In this document: piece by piece, positions 58,348 to 64,000 of the stretch
How the letters are laid out: each line of letters starts with the position of its first letter
Numbering within the stretch: the stretch's first letter is position 1
Assembly (NCBI RefSeq): GCF_000014865.1
Contig: NC_008576.1
Location: 2,757,501 to 2,821,500, forward strand
Direction: 5' to 3'
DNA length: 64,000 nucleotides
From: Magnetococcus marinus MC-1
GTDB taxonomy: Bacteria > Pseudomonadota > Magnetococcia > Magnetococcales > Magnetococcaceae
Notes under the pieces: generated by a model
Databases searched by the model: none
Told to the model about the DNA's origin: nothing
Seen by the model: the letters and a program-made list of their open reading frames with translations, nothing else
Translations under genes and position numbers: made by a program

Positions 58348-58988
58348 TACCAGTTGTAGTCAGGCATATCCCAATCCTGAATGACCTTTTTCTGGTTCGC
58401 TTTGTACCACTCGAACCGCTCAGCGTAGATATTGGCGCCTTCGCCGCGACCTTCGCGTATGATCTTTTTTAAAGCCTCAATCCCCGACAACAGCGCTTCA
58501 GGACGGGGCATGCAACCGGTTACATAAAGATCTACCGGTAGATAGTCATCCAACTGTTTGATGGTGTTGTAGGAGTCCCAATACATCCCCCCATTGATGG
58601 TACAAGAGCCAAGCCCCATCACATATTTAGGGCTTTGCATCTGCTCATAAGCCCGCACCACCCGCTTGAGCGTCTTCACCGACAAGTAGCCAGAGACAAT
58701 AAACAGGTTGGATTGACGCGGCGTCGCCCGCCACTGCACACCGTAGCGGTAGGCATCAAAGCGAGGGGTCATCAAAGGGCGCATCTCAATAGCCCCACAA
58801 CCCGTACCAAAACCAAGCACCCAGATGGAGTTACTGCGCGCCCAGTTAAACAGATCCTCAACAATCTGTAGATATTCGCCGGTCTGTACGGTGGGGGTGG
58901 CCTCGCAGAAATAGTCTTTCAGCGGATCCACCTCAAAGACTTGGCCATCAGGGCCGGTAACGGTTCGTTTTTCCAGTTCTTTCTTCAT
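58347..58988 (-). CDS. NuoB-like Fe-S subunit with altered N2 cluster motif
   Basis: This 213-residue protein aligns with NuoB, but the tandem-Cys motif FGLACCAIEM reads FGTGCGAIEM: one Cys (64) remains and the second is Gly. The other two ligands are present, in LGSCTINGG (129) and VTGCMPRPE (159). Another Cys at 28 (DYFCEA) could serve as a fourth ligand. I confirmed the codons TGT-GGG directly. NuoB carries the terminal N2 [4Fe-4S] cluster, so this change may alter its coordination or potential. The N-terminus (about 50 residues before the core) is longer than in short NuoB forms. Confidence 0.92.
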   Translation of the reverse strand: MKKELEKRTVTGPDGQVFEVDPLKDYFCEATPTVQTGEYLQIVEDLFNWARSNSIWVLGFGTGCGAIEMRPLMTPRFDAYRYGVQWRATPRQSNLFIVSGYLSVKTLKRVVRAYEQMQSPKYVMGLGSCTINGGMYWDSYNTIKQLDDYLPVDLYVTGCMPRPEALLSGIEALKKIIREGRGEGANIYAERFEWYKANQKKVIQDWDMPDYNW

Positions 58989-58994
58989 TGTGTT

Positions 58995-59900
58995 CTATAC
59001 CAATAGGATAGCGAGAATGCCTGGCGGTACAGCCCAGACCAGGAACCAACGGACCGACTGCTCCACCCGAAAGCGGGGAAAACAGACCCCCACAAAGGCC
59101 GAGAAGAGGTAGATCAAAAAGACTTTGATAAAGAGCTCAAACCAGTTACTCGCGCCCCCGAAAAACAGGTTCATGTAGACCACCACCTTGGCCACGGCAA
59201 AGATCATGCGGTTGGTCTGCATGGCCGCCAGGTAAGAGGAGTGATACTCTGTCGGTGGCCCAATGGGAATCTCTTGTGGGGCCAGCACGATATCGAAGGG
59301 GGGGCGCATCATGCTGCCCAAAAAAGAGAACATCGCGGCAATTACCGCCAACGGGTTGGTAAACAGTGTCCAACTTGTCCAACCATGTTGCTGTGCCGCA
59401 ACAATGTCAGTGATGGACAAGGTTTGATACTGCAAAGCCACCGCAAACACCGCCAATGCCAACGGCAGTTCCGAGGTCGTGACTTGGGACAAACCACGGG
59501 AAACCCCAATGGCCGCATGGGGTGAACCACTCTCACCTGCCCCCAGCGCCATACCCAGCATGCCAAAGAAGATAAAGTAGAGCACCAACATGAGATCGCC
59601 AGCAAAGGAGAAGTTAGAGAACATCTCCGAACCAAAGATCAGCGGCATAAACAACAGCAGCCCCACCCCACCACTCAGCCGGAACACCGGACCTAGGTAG
59701 AACATCACACCATGGGTTAGTGAGGTCCGCAACGCCATGTTTTTTAAAATATCAATGTAGTTCTGGTAGATAGGGATGCCATAACGCCGACCGGCCCGCG
59801 CCCCTATTTTAGTTACCAACGCAGTCATTAATAGACCATAGTTAAGCACGATAAACAGGCTTAACAGCGCATATGGGATCTTGATCCACTCGAAATCCAT
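58995..59900 (-). CDS. NuoH/HyfC-like membrane subunit
   Basis: This 301-residue protein has about eight transmembrane helices. It has NuoH/HyfC-type features: a loop like PIYQNYIDILKNM near residue 50, GESGSPHAAIGVSRGLSQV, and MMRPPFDIVLAPQEIPIGPPTEY, which matches the acidic-loop region of the family. NuoH couples the peripheral arm to the membrane arm. It is in tandem with NuoB-like (six-base gap) and starts two bases after the antiporter fusion gene. Confidence 0.92.
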   Translation of the reverse strand: MDFEWIKIPYALLSLFIVLNYGLLMTALVTKIGARAGRRYGIPIYQNYIDILKNMALRTSLTHGVMFYLGPVFRLSGGVGLLLFMPLIFGSEMFSNFSFAGDLMLVLYFIFFGMLGMALGAGESGSPHAAIGVSRGLSQVTTSELPLALAVFAVALQYQTLSITDIVAAQQHGWTSWTLFTNPLAVIAAMFSFLGSMMRPPFDIVLAPQEIPIGPPTEYHSSYLAAMQTNRMIFAVAKVVVYMNLFFGGASNWFELFIKVFLIYLFSAFVGVCFPRFRVEQSVRWFLVWAVPPGILAILLV

Positions 59901-59902
59901 GC

Positions 59903-62900
59903 TCAGACCCCCACAGAAAAGAGGAAGACGATGGCCACAAAGGCAATAAAGTGGGTCACATAGGTCTGTCCATTACCCGTATAGAGACGTCGGAAAATCT
60001 CTGAGGTACCGTGCAACAGATCCATGATCGCCGCCCAGAAACGCTCGATCACCGGCTCAGTCAAAATGCCCAGCGCCTTGCGATAAGGGGCATAGAAGTT
60101 CCAAGCGTAGTGGGTGGTTTCGGGCCGATAGGGGCGTTCAGCCGAAAAAGCAATATTGAACTGCTTAATTTTCTGTGCTTTACGGTGTAAAAACAGCATG
60201 AGCAACAACACCGTGGCAAAGATAGAGACCACAATGACCATGATCGCGATAGGGTTCCAGTAACCAAACTGGCTGGTAATGAGCGTACCCTCCCCCCAAT
60301 GCAAACCTTGATCGGGGAAATAGCCACCCAAGAAGCTATCCACTCGCCGCAGCACCATACCCGGGAAGAGCGCCACCACCATCAACAGCGCCACATAGAT
60401 CATCTGCGGCACCAAAATCCAGAAGGGGGCCTCTTTGAGACGGCGGTGCTCATCCTTCAACTGGCCCAAGAAGATCGTATGGATCAGGCGGAACAGGTAG
60501 AGGAAGGCAATGGGGCCGGCCAGGAACAGCACCACCATGGGCAGCTGGGTTTCAGCCGTCAAAATGGCATTATAGAAGATCCAGCGACCACCAAAGCCCG
60601 ACAACGGCGGCAGACCAGAAACCGCAATAATGCCCACCAAGACCGAGATAAACGACAAGGGCATCAACTTGATAAGCCCACCCATCTGGTACATGGCACG
60701 GGTACCGGTGCGTTTCGCCACACCCCCCACCGCCAAGAACAGCATGGATTTGTAAACATAGTGGTTAATCACAAACATCAACGCCATCAGCCAACCAAGA
60801 TGGTTCATCAAGGCCAGACCAAACAGGGCGTAACCCATTTGACCAATGGAGGAGTAGGCCAGCAACCGTTTGGCATCCTCTTGAAAAATGGCCATCAAGT
60901 TACCCAACAGGGCCGAGAACGCACCAATCCACAGCAACACATGGGTAAGATCAACGCCCAGAATTTTCTGGTGGCCCATATTAAGCAGTAAAACCACAAA
61001 GCCAAACAGTCCCGCTTTAAGCAAGATGCCTGATACCATGGGCGAAACATCGGTCTCAGCCTCAGCGTGGGCGCCGGGCAACCAAATATGCACACCGATG
61101 GATGCCGTTTTGGTCATAAAACCGATGGCTAACAGTACAAATACCCAAGGTGCAATCGCGGCGGGCAAACCACCTAACGCACCAAGAACCATGGATTGCC
61201 CACCTTGAGCAGCGATGGCAAAGCCAGCCAAAATTAAAAAGGCCCCGCCCAACGAAAAGAGCACATAAGAGAGCGCATGGGGCTCTGACTCTTTACCCCG
61301 CATAATCAAGAAGTAGGAACCAACGGTCAGCAGCTCCCATGCGGCAAAAAAGTTAAACGAGTCCTTAGCCGTAACCAACATAATTAAACCGGCAAACATC
61401 AACATAACCGAGGGGAAAAAGCCAACCCGGCGACCATGGGCATGGTACCCCGCCAGCAGTGTCACCACCCCACCAATCAAGATAATCGCCGCAAAGATCA
61501 GGTGCAGTGGATCGTACTCGGTAAAATGTTGCGAAAAGTAGTAGCTCATACCCGCAATGGCCAAACTGTTTTTCACCCAGGCAGGCAACCACTCCAGCAG
61601 CAAAAAGCTCAGGGCAAACAGCAACGGTAGGGCATGCAATAGATTACCGTGGGCCGACAAACTACCCCACTGATAAGCCAATGCCCAGCCCGCGAGGGCG
61701 GCCACCAACACCACGCCTTGCTTTAACAGATCATGCGTTACGGGCTCAGCAGGTTGCTCACGTTTGAGGACATAGCCAAACCAGCGCAGCAGATAGCCTG
61801 CTTCCATAAGGGCACCAAACAGGATCATACCCATCAGCACCAACTTACCATTGCCTGCCAGAGCATGCATAAGGTCCCATTTTGCATAGAAACCAGGGAA
61901 AGGCGGTAAACCGGTGAGCAACGCCACGAAGGTGACAAAGCTAAAGATCAGCAAAGGATGTCCGCGCAGCGCGCTCCAAGCGGTCAGATTGCGTTGGGCC
62001 ACCAAACCAGAGAGCCAAAAGAGGCCAGCCTTACCCACCCCATGGGCAAGCAAAATACCGCCGGCGACATAGAGGTAGTTATCCCCCAGCAGGTTTTTCT
62101 GACCGATCACCGTCAACACCAAGCCCACTTGCGCCACCGATGAGTAACCCAACATACGGCGATCACAGGTTTGCGTCAGAGCAAACAGGTTCGAGGCCAC
62201 AAAGGTGACAATTCCCACCGCGGTGGCCACCAGATGCCACTGGGCACCACCAATGAGCAAAATTTTATCCACGGCGATCAGCGCTGCCGAGGCCGAAGCT
62301 GCGGAGAAAAGCGCAGCAAAGGATGGATGGGCCGATTCATAAATATCCAACGCCCAACCATTCGCGGGAAAGGGTTTTAATTCGGCAATCACCGCAATAA
62401 ACAGGCAGAAGAAGGCCACCGCCCCGCCCTTCATGATGGCCAGATCCACCCCGCCTTGTAAGGAAGCCCCACTCATACCATCAATATTAAGGGTACCGGT
62501 GGCGTGGTAGATAAACGTTATCCCCACCAACATAAGGATGGTGATAACCTGGGAGATGATCAAATATTTAAAACCTGCCCCCAGTGAGCGTTTATCGTCC
62601 GAGAGCAACACCAGCCCCCCGGTGGCGATAACCACCAGCTCGAAAAACACAAAGAGGTTAAATATGTCGCGGGTGAGGATAATGCCACTTAGCCCCATGA
62701 CAAAGATGAGCAGCACCGCCATGCCCCGCTGTCCCACCCGCAACAACACCTCGCGCATGTGCAGCGCAGAGAGCAAACCCGTAGCGGTGATAAGGGTTAA
62801 CAAGGCCGCCTCGGACATACCCATGCGCAAGTTAATGGCAAAGGGGGGCACCGTACCCGCTGTTTGGATCTCAACCGCTGAAGCCCCTAAAAAGCTAAAG

Positions 62901-63049
62901 GCCCACAACCATTCGCTGGCCACAGCACCCATACAGGCGAGCGCAGCCAAAGTAATGAGATAGGCAGTATTACGCTGATTTTTATTTAGAAAACCTAACG
63001 TAAAGGCACCGCCCAGACCGACTGCAATGATGTAAAGAGGACTCACCAC
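59903..63049 (-). CDS. Fused double Mrp/NuoL-type antiporter subunit
   Basis: A 1,048-residue protein made of two antiporter-like halves of about 500 residues each. The C-terminal half keeps the usual ion-pathway residues (Glu in FFAAWELLTVGSYF, then TKTASIGVHIWLPGAHAEAE and SGILLKAGLFGF). The N-terminal half has the Glu (LFVFFELVVIATGG) and a Lys (LKPFPANGW), but the HxWLPxAH motif is changed to NGWALDIYESAH and the later LLK is absent. Such halves are normally separate subunits (MnhD/NuoN-like and MnhA/NuoL-like). The fusion fixes their ratio. It overlaps mnhC by seven bases. Confidence 0.92.
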   Translation of the reverse strand: MVSPLYIIAVGLGGAFTLGFLNKNQRNTAYLITLAALACMGAVASEWLWAFSFLGASAVEIQTAGTVPPFAINLRMGMSEAALLTLITATGLLSALHMREVLLRVGQRGMAVLLIFVMGLSGIILTRDIFNLFVFFELVVIATGGLVLLSDDKRSLGAGFKYLIISQVITILMLVGITFIYHATGTLNIDGMSGASLQGGVDLAIMKGGAVAFFCLFIAVIAELKPFPANGWALDIYESAHPSFAALFSAASASAALIAVDKILLIGGAQWHLVATAVGIVTFVASNLFALTQTCDRRMLGYSSVAQVGLVLTVIGQKNLLGDNYLYVAGGILLAHGVGKAGLFWLSGLVAQRNLTAWSALRGHPLLIFSFVTFVALLTGLPPFPGFYAKWDLMHALAGNGKLVLMGMILFGALMEAGYLLRWFGYVLKREQPAEPVTHDLLKQGVVLVAALAGWALAYQWGSLSAHGNLLHALPLLFALSFLLLEWLPAWVKNSLAIAGMSYYFSQHFTEYDPLHLIFAAIILIGGVVTLLAGYHAHGRRVGFFPSVMLMFAGLIMLVTAKDSFNFFAAWELLTVGSYFLIMRGKESEPHALSYVLFSLGGAFLILAGFAIAAQGGQSMVLGALGGLPAAIAPWVFVLLAIGFMTKTASIGVHIWLPGAHAEAETDVSPMVSGILLKAGLFGFVVLLLNMGHQKILGVDLTHVLLWIGAFSALLGNLMAIFQEDAKRLLAYSSIGQMGYALFGLALMNHLGWLMALMFVINHYVYKSMLFLAVGGVAKRTGTRAMYQMGGLIKLMPLSFISVLVGIIAVSGLPPLSGFGGRWIFYNAILTAETQLPMVVLFLAGPIAFLYLFRLIHTIFLGQLKDEHRRLKEAPFWILVPQMIYVALLMVVALFPGMVLRRVDSFLGGYFPDQGLHWGEGTLITSQFGYWNPIAIMVIVVSIFATVLLLMLFLHRKAQKIKQFNIAFSAERPYRPETTHYAWNFYAPYRKALGILTEPVIERFWAAIMDLLHGTSEIFRRLYTGNGQTYVTHFIAFVAIVFLFSVGV

Positions 63050-63402
63050 TTCAGCTCCGTAAATTTGGAAATATCCAGCGTACCCTTGCTCTCATGGAGC
63101 TTTAAAGCGTAAGCCAGCATGAGGGCGGTGACGCCCAACCCGATGACGATGGCGGTCAACACCAGTGCCTGGGGCACTGGATCAATCATACGTTGCACCG
63201 CATCGGTAACCGATAGTGTGTCATCCAGAATGGGGGCGGTGCGTCCGGTCATATAGCCCACCGACACCATGACAATATTGATGCCGGTACTGGAGATGCT
63301 AAACGCCACGATCATTCGTAGAATATTGCGGTTGGTCAGAGAGCCATAGAGTCCGATAAGGATCAAGACAAAGCCTGCTGCCATGCTCAGGGTGGATATC
63401 AT
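63043..63402 (-). CDS. mnhC: MnhC/MrpC (NuoK-like) antiporter subunit
   Basis: This 119-residue protein has three transmembrane helices and the NuoK/MnhC pattern: LIGLYGSLTNRNILRMIVAFSI, then DPVPQALVLTAIVIGLGVTA, where the DP-x-PQALVLTAIVI box is typical of Mrp C. Mrp C/NuoK subunits lie between the NuoH-like and antiporter subunits. It overlaps the upstream gene as ATGA. Confidence 0.93.
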   Translation of the reverse strand: MISTLSMAAGFVLILIGLYGSLTNRNILRMIVAFSISSTGINIVMVSVGYMTGRTAPILDDTLSVTDAVQRMIDPVPQALVLTAIVIGLGVTALMLAYALKLHESKGTLDISKFTELKW

Positions 63403-64000
63403 GATCTCTCCGTTTCGCTAAGATTGACCAACATAGAGCTGAACTCTGCCCCGACTTTTAGACCGATAAGGGAGTAGATCACCGGAATGGCACCCGCAGA
63501 GAAGAGGTCGCCCAACTCACCCAGGGGTAAGATGCGGTTATCCAAAAAGCCACCGGCCAGCACCATCCCCAGCACACCTATCATGATGTAAGCCAGACCA
63601 GAGCTTGACTCCACCACCGAAATTAGGCGATGGCTGATGGGACGTAAGGGGTTAGAGAGCAATACCAGCAACACCGACGAAGCGACGATTGCCCCGCCCT
63701 GAAAGCCCCCGCCAGGGGTAAGGTGGCCATTAACGAACACATAGACCCCGAGCAGTAGAATCATCGGCACCAACAACTGACCACCGTTTTGCAACAGCTC
63801 ACCCACTGAAGCCCTAGGCGGTAGTTTGGTCGCCCCTACCCCACGCTGTAGCGAGAGCACCAATCCCATAATGGCTGCCGTAAGAAACAGCACCGTCACC
63901 TCACCCAAGGTATCCAACCCTCGGTAGGTTACGATAATGGCGGTGACAATGTTGGCGGCACCGGTATCGTTGACGGTCTGCTCGGCATAGTAACGGGCGG
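63399..64000 (-). CDS. MbhE/MnhB-like antiporter subunit (partial, 5' end outside window)
   Basis: The frame is open to base 64000, so the real start lies beyond the window. A TTG at 63917 exists but lies inside a conserved segment, VTYRGLDTLGEVTVL, which matches the MbhE or MrpA C-terminal (DTLGE) region. The rest is MnhB-like (VYVFVNGHLTPGGGFQGGAI, PVIYSLIGLKVGAEFSSM). Thus the visible part joins a MbhE-type tail to MnhB, either as a fusion or as the tail of a longer MrpA-type gene. Confidence 0.88.
   Translation of the reverse strand, partial: ARYYAEQTVNDTGAANIVTAIIVTYRGLDTLGEVTVLFLTAAIMGLVLSLQRGVGATKLPPRASVGELLQNGGQLLVPMILLLGVYVFVNGHLTPGGGFQGGAIVASSVLLVLLSNPLRPISHRLISVVESSSGLAYIMIGVLGMVLAGGFLDNRILPLGELGDLFSAGAIPVIYSLIGLKVGAEFSSMLVNLSETERS

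Noticed and set aside
60299-60991. 230-residue open frame on the plus strand
   Set aside because: Antisense to the antiporter fusion; Gln/His-rich translation typical of reversed membrane-protein codons.

Overview
The window comes from a Gram-negative bacterium: it has an outer-membrane TolC-type factor, periplasmic adaptors and cytoplasmic-membrane complexes. It is most likely a proteobacterium, and I cannot fix the species from sequence alone. Almost all coding capacity is on the minus strand, so transcription runs from high to low coordinates.

Region 1 (1-41799) is a single uninterrupted reading frame of at least 13,933 codons whose 3' end lies outside the window. It opens with a basic, non-hydrophobic N-terminus carrying a LEPR-XLL-type signature (LEDR-ILLSA). 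Long repeat blocks follow: ~265-residue modules, a Thr-Gly-Asp linker, Gly/Ser/Val-rich modules, haemagglutinin-like repeats, modules with EF-hand-like calcium loops, RTX nonapeptides and Asp-box repeats. It looks like a giant extracellular or surface protein.

Region 2 (42026-51425) lies immediately upstream and is a tightly packed operon with overlapping or near-overlapping junctions: SapC-family protein, TolC-family outer-membrane factor, small HlyD/RND-type adaptor, GAF-domain protein fused to a membrane adaptor, PqqD-like/M50 protease/adaptor fusion, and a shortened SecA paralogue. The giant gene follows 226 bp later. The operon has all the envelope-spanning parts of a type I-like exporter but no ABC ATPase; the only ATPase is the SecA paralogue. 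I infer that this is a dedicated and possibly undescribed export route for the giant LEPR-XLL protein. It is the most interesting part of the window.

Region 3 (51888-53990) is a complete IS1634/IS4-type insertion sequence with 16-bp perfect terminal inverted repeats. It sits between the secretion operon and the next operon, which ends at a 19-bp perfect-stem bidirectional terminator (54167-54207).

Region 4 (54332-64000, running off the edge) is an energy-converting membrane oxidoreductase operon. It combines Mrp/Mbh-type antiporter subunits (a MbhE/MnhB-type subunit, MnhC, and a double MnhD/NuoL-type fusion) with complex I modules (NuoH-, NuoB-, NuoC- and NuoD-like). Its electron-input protein fuses a NuoI-like 2x[4Fe-4S] ferredoxin to a GltD-like flavoprotein, and a ferritin-like protein follows. 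The large subunit lacks the C-terminal Cys pair of [NiFe] hydrogenases and the small subunit has lost one conserved N2-cluster cysteine. The set fits the Ehr (energy-converting hydrogenase-related) class rather than a true hydrogenase or respiratory complex I. I saw no tRNA, rRNA or CRISPR array.
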